The notes: generated by a model from the letters alone, not told the origin. DNA of 64,000 bases from Dongia deserti (GCF_003574735.1 NZ_QORW01000018.1:56602-120601); one strand, 5' to 3'. Shown: positions 51,384 through 61,281, numbered from the stretch's first letter. Program-made: numbers and translations.

Positions 51384-53627
51384 ATGGCCAAATCCGCTAC
51401 TCCTGTTCCGCCGCCTGAGGGCGAGATTCGCATTGCCAACCTCGCGGATGCGCTGGGCGAGCGTTATCTCTCCTATGCGCTCTCCACCATCATGTCGCGG
51501 TCGCTGCCGGATGTACGCGATGGGCTGAAGCCGGTGCATCGCCGCGTGCTCTATGGCATGCGGCAGCTGAACCTGGAGCCGGGACCGAACACTAGGCACA
51601 AGAAGTCGGCGCGCGTGGTCGGCGATGTGATGGGCCAATACCATCCGCATGGCGACCAGGCAATCTATGACGCCATGGTGCGCATGGCGCAGGAGTTCGC
51701 GCAGCGCTACCCGCTGGTCGACGGCCAGGGCAATTTCGGCAATATCGATGGCGATAACGCGGCGGCCATGCGCTACACCGAGGCGCGCCTGACCGACGCC
51801 GCCGGGCTGATGCTGGAGGCAATCGACGAGGAAACTGTCGACTTCCGCCAGACCTACGATGGAGAGCACAGGGAGCCGGTGGTGCTGCCTGCCGCCTTCC
51901 CGAACCTGCTCGCGAACGGCGTGCAGGGGATCGCGGTCGGCATGGCGACCAGCATCCCGCCGCACAACGTGGCGGAGATCTGCGATGCGCTCCAGCACCT
52001 CATCAAGACGCCGAACGCACGCACCGAGACGCTGCTCAATTACATGCCGGGCCCGGACTTCCCGACCGGCGGCGTGCTCAGCGAAACGCGCGAGACCATC
52101 GTCGAAGCCTACAAGACGGGCCGCGGCTCGCTGCGCGTGCGGGCGCGCTGGAAGAAGGAGGATCTGAAAGGCGGCGGCTGGCAGATCGTCGTTACCGAGA
52201 TCCCATACCAGGTCGCCAAGGGCAAGCTGATCGAGAAGATCGCGGAGCTGCTGCAGGAAAAGAAGCTGCCGTTCCTGGACGACGTGCAGGACGAATCCGC
52301 TGCCGACGTCCGCATCGTGCTGGTGCCGAAGAGCCGCAACGTCGATCCGGAACATCTGATGGAACAGCTGTTCCGGATGACGGATCTGGAGATCCGCTTC
52401 GGCCTCAACATGAACGTGCTGGACGCCAACCAGGTGCCGCGCGTCATGTCGCTGGCGGAGGTGCTGCGCGCCTATCTGGACCACCGGCGCGAGGTGCTGC
52501 AGCGGCGCACCAAGTGCCGTCTTGCGGAGATCGAGCGCCGCCTCGAGATCCTCGAGGGCTACCTCAAGGCCTATCTCAACATCGATGCCGTCATCCGCGT
52601 CATCCGCACCGAGGATGATCCGAAGGCGGTGATGATGAAGAGGTGGGATCTCACCGACCTGCAAGCCGACGCGATCCTCAACATGCGGCTGCGCGCGTTG
52701 CGCAAGCTGGAAGAGATCGAGATCAAGACCGAGCACAAGAATCTCACTGCCGAGAGGAAAGAGCTCAACGCGCTGCTCAAGAGCGAAGACAAGCAGTGGG
52801 AGAAGATCTCGGGCGAAGTGACGGAGCTGAAGAAGCGCTACGGGCCGAAGACGGAGCTGGGCCGCCGCCGGACCGAGATGGGCGAGGCGCCGTCCGCCAT
52901 CGTCATTCCGATCGAATCCCTGGTGGAGCGCGAGCCGGCCACGGTGATCTGCTCGGCCAAGGGCTGGATCCGCGCCATGAAGGGCCATGTCGAGGACACC
53001 AGCGAGATCAAGTTCAAGGAAGGCGATAGGGGCAAGTTCGAGCTGCGCTGCGAGACCACGGACAAGCTGCTGGTGTTCGGCACCAACGGCAAGTTCTACA
53101 CCATCGGCGTCGACAAGCTGCCGGGCGGTCGCGGCCACGGCGAGCCGATCCGCCTGATGATCGATCTCGGCAACGAGCAGGATATCGTGCAGCTCATGAT
53201 CTACAAGCCGGGGCAGAAGCTGCTGGTCGCCGCGGCTGACGGGCGCGGCTTTATCGTCAATTCCGATGAGGTGCTGGCGCAGACCCGCACCGGCAAACAG
53301 GTGCTCTCGCTGCCCGAAGGTGTCGAGGCGCAGGTCTGCACACCGGCCGAAGGCGACATGGTCGCCTGCATCGGCGAGAACCGGAAGATGCTGCTGTTCC
53401 CGATCGACCAGGTGCCGGAGATGACGCGCGGCCGCGGCGTGATGCTGCAGAAATACAAGGATGGCGGTCTCTCCGACGCCAAGATCTACAAGAAGTCGGA
53501 AGGCCTCACCTGGCGCCTCGGCGACAAGACGCGCACGGAGACGAACTTGCGCGACTGGATCGGTGAACGCGCCCAGGCCGGAAGACTCCCGCCGCAGGGC
53601 TTCCCAAGAGGGAACAGGTTTACGTAG
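51384..53627 (+). CDS. parC: DNA topoisomerase IV subunit A
   Basis: 747 residues. The breakage-reunion domain has catalytic Tyr131 in [11 protein letters not shown] and the quinolone-pocket segment [17 protein letters not shown] coiled coil (about 430-490) and a reduced C-terminal beta-pinwheel follow; there is no GyrA-type Arg-rich GyrA-box, consistent with ParC. It decatenates daughter chromosomes with ParE. Gln92 occupies the position of E. coli ParC Ser80, which I believe is common in alphaproteobacterial ParC. Confidence 0.94.
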   Translation: MAKSATPVPPPEGEIRIANLADALGERYLSYALSTIMSRSLPDVRDGLKPVHRRVLYGMRQLNLEPGPNTRHKKSARVVGDVMGQYHPHGDQAIYDAMVRMAQEFAQRYPLVDGQGNFGNIDGDNAAAMRYTEARLTDAAGLMLEAIDEETVDFRQTYDGEHREPVVLPAAFPNLLANGVQGIAVGMATSIPPHNVAEICDALQHLIKTPNARTETLLNYMPGPDFPTGGVLSETRETIVEAYKTGRGSLRVRARWKKEDLKGGGWQIVVTEIPYQVAKGKLIEKIAELLQEKKLPFLDDVQDESAADVRIVLVPKSRNVDPEHLMEQLFRMTDLEIRFGLNMNVLDANQVPRVMSLAEVLRAYLDHRREVLQRRTKCRLAEIERRLEILEGYLKAYLNIDAVIRVIRTEDDPKAVMMKRWDLTDLQADAILNMRLRALRKLEEIEIKTEHKNLTAERKELNALLKSEDKQWEKISGEVTELKKRYGPKTELGRRRTEMGEAPSAIVIPIESLVEREPATVICSAKGWIRAMKGHVEDTSEIKFKEGDRGKFELRCETTDKLLVFGTNGKFYTIGVDKLPGGRGHGEPIRLMIDLGNEQDIVQLMIYKPGQKLLVAAADGRGFIVNSDEVLAQTRTGKQVLSLPEGVEAQVCTPAEGDMVACIGENRKMLLFPIDQVPEMTRGRGVMLQKYKDGGLSDAKIYKKSEGLTWRLGDKTRTETNLRDWIGERAQAGRLPPQGFPRGNRFT

Positions 53628-53639
53628 ACACTGGCGCGT

Positions 53640-54401
53640 CTACCGGGCGCCACCGCCGTCGACGACGATGGTCTGGCCGGTAATGTACGGCGCGCCGGCA
53701 AGCAGATAGAAGATCACCTCGGCGTAGTCTTCCGGCTTGCCGGCCCGTCGGAGGGGGAGCTCGGCGACGCTCTCGGCGAGCGCGGCGGGATCGAAGCGGC
53801 ATTCCCAGCCGGAGCCTTCCACCACGTTGGGTGCGATCGCATTGACCCGCACGTCTGGCCCGAGCGCATGAGCCCATTCCTTGGTGAGCAGGATCAGCGC
53901 GGCCTTGGTCGAGGCATAGACCGACGAGGAGCCGCCATAGAGGCCTGCCGTCGACGCTACGTTGACGACAGCGCCCTTCGCCTGGCGCAGATGCGGGGCG
54001 GCGGCCTTGAGGCAGCGATAGGGCCCGATCTGGTTGATCGAAACGAGCTTGGCCCAGAACGCCTCGTCTTGCCGCTCGAAATCGTCGGGGGGAATCGGCG
54101 CCGTCGTGCCGGGCGTCGCAGCGTTGTTGACCAGGAAGTCGAGGCGGCCGAAATGCTGGACCGCTTGCTCGATCATTGCGTCGACCTGCTCCGGCTGGGA
54201 CACATCGGCGCCGACCGCTTGCACCTCGAAACCGGCTGAGCGCAGCCGCGCCATCTCCTGATCCAGGCGCGGGTTGCCAGCGAGATCATTCATCGCAACG
54301 TTGCAGCCGTTTGCCGCCAGCCGCTCGACTGTAGCGAGGCCGATGCCCGAGGCAGCGCCGGTGACCAGCGCCACCTTGCCGGAAAGCTCTGCCGTGATCA
54401 T
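53640..54401 (-). CDS. SDR family NAD(P)-dependent oxidoreductase
   Basis: 253 residues. The cofactor motif is VALVTGAASGIGLATVERLA, with NNA in LVNNAATPGT and the catalytic Tyr-x-x-x-Lys in SSSVYASTKAALI. The C-terminal GQTIVVDGG is classical. Specificity is unknown. The ATG at 54401 has GAGGATTGAGGA upstream, overlapping the end of the ATPase gene, so the two are probably one transcript. Confidence 0.88.
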   Translation of the reverse strand: MITAELSGKVALVTGAASGIGLATVERLAANGCNVAMNDLAGNPRLDQEMARLRSAGFEVQAVGADVSQPEQVDAMIEQAVQHFGRLDFLVNNAATPGTTAPIPPDDFERQDEAFWAKLVSINQIGPYRCLKAAAPHLRQAKGAVVNVASTAGLYGGSSSVYASTKAALILLTKEWAHALGPDVRVNAIAPNVVEGSGWECRFDPAALAESVAELPLRRAGKPEDYAEVIFYLLAGAPYITGQTIVVDGGGAR

Positions 54402-54406
54402 CGTCC

Positions 54407-55519
54407 TCAATCCTCCTCGTCGCGAAATTCGCCGCTGACCGTTAGGCCTTCGATGTTGGTGGCGCCGTCTTCCTTGATGACGCGGCGGGCTTTCTTGCCG
54501 GTTTCCTCGTACAACGCGGCAGCGAGGGCCTCGGAGTGGGTCACGATCCAGATGCGTGTGCGCTGGGCGGCCTGGGCGATCAGGCGGGCGAGGGGCGGGA
54601 GGAGCGAAGGATGCAGGCTCGCTTCCGGCTCGTTGAGCGCGACAAGAGAGGGCAGGCGATAGCCCATAAGGGCGCCGAGCAGGCAGAGATACTTGAGCGT
54701 GCCGTCGGAGAGCTCATGCGCGCCGAAGGGACGCGGCATGTCCGGGAACTGCATCTCAAGTTTGCACCAGCTTCCTTCATCACGCGCTTGCAGTCGCGCT
54801 CCGGGAAAAGCGTCATCGATGGCACGCTGGAGATCGATGGTGTCTTGTCGGATCATGAACAAGGTCGCAAGCAGAGCGGCGAGATCGTGCCCGTCGGCGC
54901 TCAAGGTCGGCGTGGTGATGGCATGGCAGGGCTGGCGGATCAGCGAAGCATCATCGGTTCGGAAATCGTGATAGAGCCGCCACTCAAGCAGCTCGCGGCG
55001 GATCACTTCGATTTCCGGATAGCGCGAGGCGTCGCGAAAAGCCGCCAAGGCGGTTTCCGACGACAGTACCGCGTCTTTGTGGACCTCGCGCGCACCTTCT
55101 TCATTGCGCAAGGCGACCATGGGTCCTTTGCGTTCCATCATCACCGCTTTGCGGGACCCGTGGCGAGCTGTCAGTTGTTCTTCCTTTACCAGCGGCTCGA
55201 TCTCGAAGGCCGCTTCGGTGCATTTCGGCAGGCCGACCTCGACCTCGTAGGCTAAATCCTCGAACTTGGCCTCGAGGATCATGCGCACCGGCTGGTTGCG
55301 CTGACGCTCGCCGGCCCACAGCACGGACTCGATCCCGCCTTCCTGAGCGATGGCACGGGTGAGGGTGCCCTCGGCGGCGCCGCGTAAGAGGCCGAGCGCC
55401 TTGTAGAGATTGGTCTTCCCGACGCCGTTCCCGCCCACGAAGATCGAGCAGGCGTCCACTTCAAAGTAAAGATTACGGATCGACCAATAGCCTTTGATTG
55501 AAATCGCAGTTAAAGGCAC
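54407..55519 (-). CDS. AAA family ATPase (RecF/OLD-like, AAA_21)
   Basis: 370 residues. Walker A is FVGGNGVGKTNLYKAL, the ABC-type signature is ELSDGTLKYLCLLGAL, Walker B is LVALNEPEASLHP and the H-loop is IVTHSEAL. It resembles OLD-family or RecF-like ATPases but has no TOPRIM nuclease domain at the C-terminus. The role is unknown; some relatives act in phage defence with a partner nuclease, but no such partner is adjacent here. It lies 13 bp after the NTF2-like gene. Confidence 0.85.
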   Translation of the reverse strand: MPLTAISIKGYWSIRNLYFEVDACSIFVGGNGVGKTNLYKALGLLRGAAEGTLTRAIAQEGGIESVLWAGERQRNQPVRMILEAKFEDLAYEVEVGLPKCTEAAFEIEPLVKEEQLTARHGSRKAVMMERKGPMVALRNEEGAREVHKDAVLSSETALAAFRDASRYPEIEVIRRELLEWRLYHDFRTDDASLIRQPCHAITTPTLSADGHDLAALLATLFMIRQDTIDLQRAIDDAFPGARLQARDEGSWCKLEMQFPDMPRPFGAHELSDGTLKYLCLLGALMGYRLPSLVALNEPEASLHPSLLPPLARLIAQAAQRTRIWIVTHSEALAAALYEETGKKARRVIKEDGATNIEGLTVSGEFRDEED

Positions 55520-55532
55520 GGCTCATCTCCCT

Positions 55533-55892
55533 CTAGTCGCGTGGCAGCGGGAGGTTATGCAGCCTGAGGAAGCTCAGCTTGTCCCGATAGCCGCGCTGGG
55601 ACACGATCCTGCCGCCTTGAACGTGGAAGAAGCCGCAGCCGCGCAGCCCCTTCGGATCCCGCCATTCCAGGATCGCCCAGTCGCCATCCTCGAAGACGTG
55701 CTCGGGGATGCAGACCATCTCCGCTTTCGCGAAGTCGCGCGCGAACATGGCGCGGATGGCGGCACGGCCTTGCACCGGGCTCTCCGCGACCTGGTGATTG
55801 ACAGCATCCTCGGCATAGAAGGCGGCCAGCGCATCCGCGTCGGCGCGATTGAAGGATGCCACCCACGCCATGACAAGTTCCCTGGGTCTCAT
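55533..55892 (-). CDS. NTF2-like/SnoaL family protein
   Basis: 119 residues. VMAWVASFNRADADALAAFY, EDAVNHQVAESPVQGRAAIR and a C-terminal beta-rich part form a SnoaL-type cone fold, frequent in small ester cyclases, isomerases and stress proteins. The exact activity is unknown. It is first in a minus-strand group with the ATPase and SDR. The 288 bp upstream (55893-56180) hold no gene that I can support. Confidence 0.83.
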   Translation of the reverse strand: MRPRELVMAWVASFNRADADALAAFYAEDAVNHQVAESPVQGRAAIRAMFARDFAKAEMVCIPEHVFEDGDWAILEWRDPKGLRGCGFFHVQGGRIVSQRGYRDKLSFLRLHNLPLPRD

Positions 55893-56180
55893 GTTCCACC
55901 TCGCCAGCGCGCCAAGATTGACAGAACCCGGCTCGGTTCGCTACCAACGTGTGCCCCGGATCGAGGGGCGTTTCATGCGAGTGTCTATGTCTCCCATTGC
56001 CGCCATGCCGCGGAACTAGGGAACCGGCTGACGAATTTCCGGGCGCTCGCCGCCCATCCGCATCTCGGTTCCTGAAAGCCGCCTGGTCTCTCACGCCGCG
56101 CGATTGCGTCGGCGGGCGCCTTTGCGCGTCCACACCGCATCGCCGGCAGTCAGAACTCATGGCATTCGGGAGCTATCCCC

Positions 56181-56438
56181 TTGAACGTTTCGAAGCACGA
56201 ACAGCGCGTGCTGCATGCGCTCGCACAGGGCGGCCACATCACCTTCCAGAAGAACAACAAAGGCAAGATCGTGGAGATCCTGTGCGTCAACCGTGACGGC
56301 TGGGTGCTGAGCGACTGCACGCTCGGCATCTTCCAGAAACTGCGGCGGCGCGGGCTCATCGCATCGCACGACAGCCAACCCTATCGCATCACGCGTGACG
56401 GACTGGCGGCTGTCCGGCCGCAGCTGGATAACCGCTAG
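56181..56438 (+). CDS. YjhX family putative toxin
   Basis: 85 residues, matching the length and pattern of YjhX: VSKHEQRVLHALAQGGHI, VNRDGWVLSDCTLGIFQKL and SQPYRITRDGLAAVRPQLDN. In E. coli, YjhX was proposed as a toxin paired with the acetyltransferase YjhQ. No YjhQ-like gene is adjacent, so it is an orphan here. The TTG start has GGGAG 8 bases upstream; no ATG is available. Confidence 0.85.
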   Translation: MNVSKHEQRVLHALAQGGHITFQKNNKGKIVEILCVNRDGWVLSDCTLGIFQKLRRRGLIASHDSQPYRITRDGLAAVRPQLDNR

Positions 56439-56473
56439 ATGACAGGACGCAGCCGCCATGCGAGAGTTCCGGC

Positions 56474-57250
56474 ATGGCGGCTGCATCTCTGTTCGATCTC
56501 AAGGATCGCGCTTTCATCGTCACCGGAGCCGGGCGCGGCATCGGCGCTGAGCTGGCAGCGGGCTTGGCCGGAGCGGGCGCGTCGGTCGCGGTCGCCGGCC
56601 GCACTGCTGTGGACTGCGAGACGGTCGCCGGCGACATCGCCGCAAGCGGCGGCCGCGCCATCGCCGTTCCGTTCGACGCCCGCGACGAGGCGCAATGCGC
56701 GGCGCTGATCGGAAGAACCAATCAGGCCTTTGGGCGGCTCGACGGTGCGGTCGTCAATCACGGCATTGGTCTCCATCGCGATGCGCTCGAGACCACGCGC
56801 GCCGAATTTGCCGAGATGCTGGACGGTAATCTCACCAGCTACTTCGTGATGTGCCGCGAGTTGGGCCGATACTGGGTGACGGCCGGCAGCCCCGGCTCCA
56901 TCGTCCTCATGTCCTCAAATGCGAGCTTCCTCGCCTATGACGAGCTCGCGGCCTATGGCGTGTCGAAGGCTGGCGTCGACCAGCTGTGCCGGCAGCTGGC
57001 CGCCGAGTGGGCGAAGCACGGGATCCGGGTCAACGCCATCGGACCTGGCTACATGACCGCGTCGATGAAGGGCATCGAGGGCATCTACGACGCGCCCGAG
57101 GTGAAGACGAAAATTCTTCCTAAGATTCCGGCTGGTCGTTATGGCGCGCTGCGCGAACTGCTTGGTGCGACGGTCTACTTCCTGTCGGACGAAGCTGCAT
57201 ACACCACCGGCCAGTATCTGGCGATCGATGGCGGCTATTCGCTGGTCTGA
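56474..57250 (+). CDS. SDR family NAD(P)-dependent oxidoreductase
   Basis: 258 residues. The cofactor motif FIVTGAGRGIGAELAAGLAG is followed by VVNHGIG (NHG in place of NNAG), catalytic Ser in LMSSNASF and Tyr-x-x-x-Lys in AAYGVSKAGVDQL. The C-terminal TGQYLAIDGGYS is classical. Substrate is unknown. It precedes the tctCBA transporter by 220 bp on the same strand, which may hint at a carbohydrate-acid or polyol substrate. Confidence 0.88.
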   Translation: MAAASLFDLKDRAFIVTGAGRGIGAELAAGLAGAGASVAVAGRTAVDCETVAGDIAASGGRAIAVPFDARDEAQCAALIGRTNQAFGRLDGAVVNHGIGLHRDALETTRAEFAEMLDGNLTSYFVMCRELGRYWVTAGSPGSIVLMSSNASFLAYDELAAYGVSKAGVDQLCRQLAAEWAKHGIRVNAIGPGYMTASMKGIEGIYDAPEVKTKILPKIPAGRYGALRELLGATVYFLSDEAAYTTGQYLAIDGGYSLV

Positions 57251-57296
57251 CGTTCCCGACTTATTGCTAGTTGCCCTGGTGGAGATGCGGCAATAT

Positions 57297-57313
57297 GGTC
57301 ACGGTCGGTGACC
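57297..57313. promoter_or_regulatory. Inverted repeat upstream of tctC, candidate operator
   Basis: GGTCAC-N5-GTGACC is a perfect 6-bp inverted repeat in the 220-bp gap between the SDR gene and tctC. It is a plausible regulator-binding site by symmetry and position only; no regulator gene is adjacent. Confidence 0.3.
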
Positions 57314-57470
57314 AACCGAGGGAGGTGACGAAGCCGTTTCCCGCGCCTTTCGACAGGCCGGCTGAATGCCGCGCTGAGCTGGATTGGGCGCTCACAAGAA
57401 CGGATCACTGTGGACTGCCTCTTGCCATTAGAGGGGGAGCAGGAAGGTCCCGGAACAAAGGGAGGAACGT

Positions 57471-58454
57471 ATGATCAAAAGGCTGCTTGGCTTGCTGGCT
57501 GGTGTTGTGCTGGTCGGTACCTTCGCTTCGCCGATCGCGCAGGCGCAGGATTATCCCAACGACACGATCAACATTGTCGTGCCCTTCTCGGCTGGCGGAC
57601 CAACTGACACGGTGACCCGCCTGGTCGCGGAATCCATGTCCAAGACGCTCGGACAACAGATCATCGTCGAGAATGTCGGCGGTGCCGGCGGTACCCTGGG
57701 CGCCGCGCGCGTGGCGAAGGCAGAGCCGGACGGCTACACCTTGCTGCTCTATCACATCGGCATGGCGACGACCGCGACGCTCTATCGCAAGCTGCCCTAT
57801 GATCCGAAGACCGCCTTCGCGCCGGTCGGATTGGTCACTGAAGTGCCGATGGTCATGATTGCCCGCAAGGATTTCCCACCGAACAACCTCCAGGAACTCG
57901 TCACTTACGTCAAAGAAAACAAGGACACAGTGACCTACGCCAATGCCGGCGTGGGTGCCGCGTCGCATCTGTGCGGCATGCTGTTCATGCAGGCGATCGA
58001 GACTCCGCTGACGACGGTGCCCTACAAGGGAACCGGCCCCGCGCTGACGGACCTGCTCGGTGGCCAGGTCGATTTCATGTGCGACCAGACCACCAACACC
58101 ACCGGCCAGATCAAGGCGGGCGAGGTCAAGGCCTATGGCGTGTTCGCCGATCAGCGAGTGGAGGCTCTGCCCGATCTTCCCACGATCAAGGAGGGAGGGT
58201 TGGAAGGCTTGAGCTTCGGCATCTGGCACGGTCTCTATGCGCCGGCCGGAACGCCGGATGAGGTCGTCAACAAGCTCTCGGAGGCGCTGAAGGTCGCACT
58301 AGCCGATCCGAATGTGATCAAGCGCTTTGCCGAACTTGGCACTGAGCCGGTGCCGGCCGACCAGGCGACGCCAGAAGCGCTAAAGGCGAAGGTCGCCTCG
58401 GAAATCGATCGCTGGAAGCCCGTCATCGAAACGGCCGGGGAATACGCCGACTGA
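57471..58454 (+). CDS. tctC: Tripartite tricarboxylate transporter substrate-binding protein
   Basis: 327 residues with a signal peptide (LLGLLAGVVLVGTFASPIAQ, cleavage near AQA-QD). The Bug/TctC fold is evident in IVVPFSAGGPTDTVTRLVAE, VENVGGAGGTLGAARVAKAE, PDGYTLLLY and VPYKGTGPALTDLLGGQVDF. It captures a carboxylate in the periplasm for TctAB. GGGAGGAAC precedes the ATG. Confidence 0.94.
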   Translation: MIKRLLGLLAGVVLVGTFASPIAQAQDYPNDTINIVVPFSAGGPTDTVTRLVAESMSKTLGQQIIVENVGGAGGTLGAARVAKAEPDGYTLLLYHIGMATTATLYRKLPYDPKTAFAPVGLVTEVPMVMIARKDFPPNNLQELVTYVKENKDTVTYANAGVGAASHLCGMLFMQAIETPLTTVPYKGTGPALTDLLGGQVDFMCDQTTNTTGQIKAGEVKAYGVFADQRVEALPDLPTIKEGGLEGLSFGIWHGLYAPAGTPDEVVNKLSEALKVALADPNVIKRFAELGTEPVPADQATPEALKAKVASEIDRWKPVIETAGEYAD

Positions 58455-58509
58455 CATTGCTGGTCCGGTGGCGGCACCTGCCGCCACCGTGCCCATGCGA
58501 GGGGAAGGC

Positions 58510-58968
58510 ATGAACGCAAACAGCAAGGATCTGTCGGCCGGTCTTCTGTTCATCGCAATCGCGGCTCTGTTCGCTTTCCAGACGCGCGATCTCGACATGG
58601 GCACGCCGCTGAGGCTGGGGCCCGGCGCCTTTCCGCTGCTGCTGGCCGGTGTGCTGGCCTTGCTGGGCCTGATCATCGTGCTGCAGGCGTTCCGCAATCC
58701 GGTCACGCACTCCATGACGATCCCGTGGCGCGGGATCGTGCTGATCGTGCTGGCGCCGATCGTGTTCGGACTTACGGTGCGCGGCCTCGGCCTCGTCGCT
58801 TCGATCGCGCTGGTCGTGCTGATATCCGCGTATGCCAGTCGGCGCATGCACTTGAAGCTCGCCACCTTGCTGACGATTGGCCTCACGCTGTTCTGCGTGC
58901 TGGTCTTCAGTATCGGGTTGGGCTTGCCGCTGCGATTGGTCGGGTCCTGGCTGCGGGGGCTCGGCTGA
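58510..58968 (+). CDS. tctB: Tripartite tricarboxylate transporter small membrane subunit
   Basis: 152 residues with four hydrophobic helices. LSAGLLFIAIAALFAFQTRD and LRLGPGAFPLLLAGVLALLG match TctB. AGGGGAAGG precedes the ATG at 58510. It lies between tctC and tctA as expected. Confidence 0.9.
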   Translation: MNANSKDLSAGLLFIAIAALFAFQTRDLDMGTPLRLGPGAFPLLLAGVLALLGLIIVLQAFRNPVTHSMTIPWRGIVLIVLAPIVFGLTVRGLGLVASIALVVLISAYASRRMHLKLATLLTIGLTLFCVLVFSIGLGLPLRLVGSWLRGLG

Positions 58969-58969
58969 C

Positions 58970-60475
58970 ATGGAGCTGCTGCTCAATCTCGGCCTCGGTT
59001 TCGAGACGGCGCTGACCCCTGTCAACATCGTCTATTGCTTTATCGGCGTGCTGCTCGGCACGCTGATCGGTGTGCTGCCCGGCATCGGTCCGACGGCGAC
59101 GATCGCGATGCTGCTGCCGATTACGCTGGCGCTCTCGCCGGTGACCTCGCTCATCATGCTGGCGGGCATCTATTACGGCGCGCAGTATGGCGGGTCGACG
59201 ACGGCGATCCTCGTCAATCTGCCCGGTGAATCCTCATCTGCCGTCACCGCGATCGACGGCTACCAGATGGCGCGGCAGGGGCAGGCAGGCCCGGCGCTGG
59301 CCGCCGCGGCCCTGGGGTCCTTCTTTGCCGGAACTGTGGCGACGCTCATTCTCGCGGTCCTCGCGCCGCCGCTGACCGGACTCGCGCTGAAGTTCGGGCC
59401 GGCCGAGTATTTTTCGCTCATGTTCCTCGGTCTCATCACGTCGGTGGCGCTTGCCCACGGCTCGGTCGTGAAGGCGCTGGCGATGGTTGTGCTCGGGCTG
59501 CTGCTCGGTCTGGTCGGGACGGACATCTATACAGGCACGCCGCGCTTCACGTTCGATTTCATCGAGCTTGCCGACGGCATCAACTTTGTCGCCGTCGCTG
59601 TCGGCGTGTTCGGCATCGCCGAGATCCTGCGCAACCTGGAGAACGAGCACGACCGCGACGTGACGGTGAAGCACGTCAGCAATCTCATGCCGACACGCCA
59701 CGATCTGAGGAAGATCGCAGGGCCGGTGATGCGCGGTACGGTACTGGGTTCCCTCCTCGGCGTGCTCCCGGGCGGCGGGCATATTCTCGCGTCCTTCGCG
59801 GCTTACACGATGGAAAAGCGGATTTCGAAGACGCCGGAGCGGTTCGGGAAGGGCGCGATCGAGGGCGTGGCGGCGCCGGAATCCGCCAACAATGCCGGCG
59901 CGCAGACGTCGTTCATTCCGATGCTAACCCTCGGCATTCCATCCAATCCGGTGATGGCGCTGATGATCGGCGCCATGATCATCCAGGGCATTACGCCGGG
60001 ACCCAATGTGGTAACCGACGAGGCCGCTTTGTTCTGGGGCCTCATCGTCTCCATGTGGATCGGCAATCTTCTGCTGGTGGTTCTGAACCTGCCGCTGATC
60101 GGGCTGTGGGTGCGGCTCTTGAAGGTGCCCTATTTCATCCTGTTCCCGGCGATCCTCGCTTTCAGCGCGATCGGCATCTACAGCATCAACAGCAATGCCT
60201 TCGACCTGTTCGCGGTGGCGGTGTTCGGGGTCCTCGGCTACGCGCTGGTCAAGTGCGAGTGCGAGCCCGCGCCTCTGCTGCTGGGCTTTGTGCTTGGTCC
60301 GATGCTGGAAGAGCACCTCCGGCGAGCCATGATCATCTCCCGCGGCGACCCGACGGTCTTCTTCACCCGTCCGCTGAGCCTGGCGTTGCTGATTATCGCT
60401 GCGGCCGTGCTGATCTTGGTGCTGATGCCGAATGTCGCCAAAAAACGCGAGCAGGTGTTCGTCGAAGAGGATTGA
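58970..60475 (+). CDS. tctA: Tripartite tricarboxylate transporter large membrane subunit
   Basis: 501 residues with about 10-12 hydrophobic segments. Family motifs are GTLIGVLPGIGPTATIAMLL, YGAQYGGSTTAILVNLPGES and the second-half repeat GSLLGVLPGGGHILASFAAY with LGIPSNPVMALMIGAM. It forms the sodium-driven permease with TctB. The ATG begins one base after the tctB stop. Confidence 0.95.
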   Translation: MELLLNLGLGFETALTPVNIVYCFIGVLLGTLIGVLPGIGPTATIAMLLPITLALSPVTSLIMLAGIYYGAQYGGSTTAILVNLPGESSSAVTAIDGYQMARQGQAGPALAAAALGSFFAGTVATLILAVLAPPLTGLALKFGPAEYFSLMFLGLITSVALAHGSVVKALAMVVLGLLLGLVGTDIYTGTPRFTFDFIELADGINFVAVAVGVFGIAEILRNLENEHDRDVTVKHVSNLMPTRHDLRKIAGPVMRGTVLGSLLGVLPGGGHILASFAAYTMEKRISKTPERFGKGAIEGVAAPESANNAGAQTSFIPMLTLGIPSNPVMALMIGAMIIQGITPGPNVVTDEAALFWGLIVSMWIGNLLLVVLNLPLIGLWVRLLKVPYFILFPAILAFSAIGIYSINSNAFDLFAVAVFGVLGYALVKCECEPAPLLLGFVLGPMLEEHLRRAMIISRGDPTVFFTRPLSLALLIIAAAVLILVLMPNVAKKREQVFVEED

Positions 60476-60615
60476 GGGCTTAAGGATTGTTACTGCCGGT
60501 GCGTCAACAGCTAGTGGAGAGGCCGGCCATGCGCCCCCATCGGTGGTGATATGCGCGCGGCGAAATCGGGCTCAAAGCTTTGAAATCTCGCGCTTTTCAT
60601 GGCCCGGAGATTTGC

Positions 60616-60644
60616 TTGACGCCCTAGGGTCGAATCAATATATT
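60616..60644 (+). promoter_or_regulatory. Sigma-70-type promoter of the str operon
   Basis: TTGACG and TATATT are separated by 17 bases, close to the housekeeping consensus. It lies about 250 bp upstream of rpsL, implying a long leader. The rest of the 422-bp gap (60476-60897) shows no gene, tRNA or clear riboswitch to me. Confidence 0.7.
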
Positions 60645-60897
60645 CCGCGCGCCTTTAAGGGGGCTGGTGGTAGGCCAATCGCGGCTTAGACGCTGTCCCG
60701 ACTTAAGCAACGAGATACATAGCGGCTCGCGCGGCTCTCAGGCCCGGGGCTGCAAAGTGGCTCAAAGACCGCATCGGAGCAGACCGCAGGGTCCGATTCA
60801 TAAGGGACCCCGCTCGGCGTTTCGATGAGGTCGTTTTGCACATGGCTGTTTCAAGGCGCCAATGGGCACGGCCCGGACGCGCAAAGGTGAGGATGGA

Positions 60898-61269
60898 ATG
60901 CCAACGATCAACCAGTTGATCCGCAACGCGCGCTCGCCCCTGGCGACGCGGAACAAAGTCCCGGCGCTGCAAGCCAGCCCACAGAAGCGCGGCGTGTGCA
61001 CGCGCGTCTATACGACGACGCCGAAGAAGCCGAACTCCGCCTTGCGCAAGGTCGCCCGCGTCCGCCTCACCAACGGCTTCGAAGTCACTTCCTACATTCC
61101 CGGCGAAGGTCACAATCTGCAGGAACACTCGGTCGTGATGATCCGCGGCGGCCGCGTGAAGGACCTGCCCGGCGTTCGCTATCACATCATCCGCGGCACG
61201 CTCGACACCCAGGGCGTCAAGGACCGCAAGCAGCGCCGCTCCAAATACGGCGCGAAGCGGCCGAAGTAA
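60898..61269 (+). CDS. rpsL: 30S ribosomal protein S12
   Basis: 123 residues, the standard length. [40 protein letters not shown] and [20 protein letters not shown] are invariant S12 segments. The Lys residues in [11 protein letters not shown] and GRVKDLPG, altered in streptomycin-resistant mutants, are wild type. It is first in the str operon. Confidence 0.98.
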   Translation: MPTINQLIRNARSPLATRNKVPALQASPQKRGVCTRVYTTTPKKPNSALRKVARVRLTNGFEVTSYIPGEGHNLQEHSVVMIRGGRVKDLPGVRYHIIRGTLDTQGVKDRKQRRSKYGAKRPK

Positions 61270-61281
61270 GGAGAGATCGCG

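Noticed and set aside
51348..53138. Long minus-strand open frame opposite parC (596 codons)
   Set aside because: Antisense to conserved parC, with low-complexity composition and no family motifs.
57271..57474. 67-codon plus-strand frame between the SDR gene and tctC
   Set aside because: It runs through the candidate operator and the tctC ribosome-binding site, and the product shows no recognisable features.
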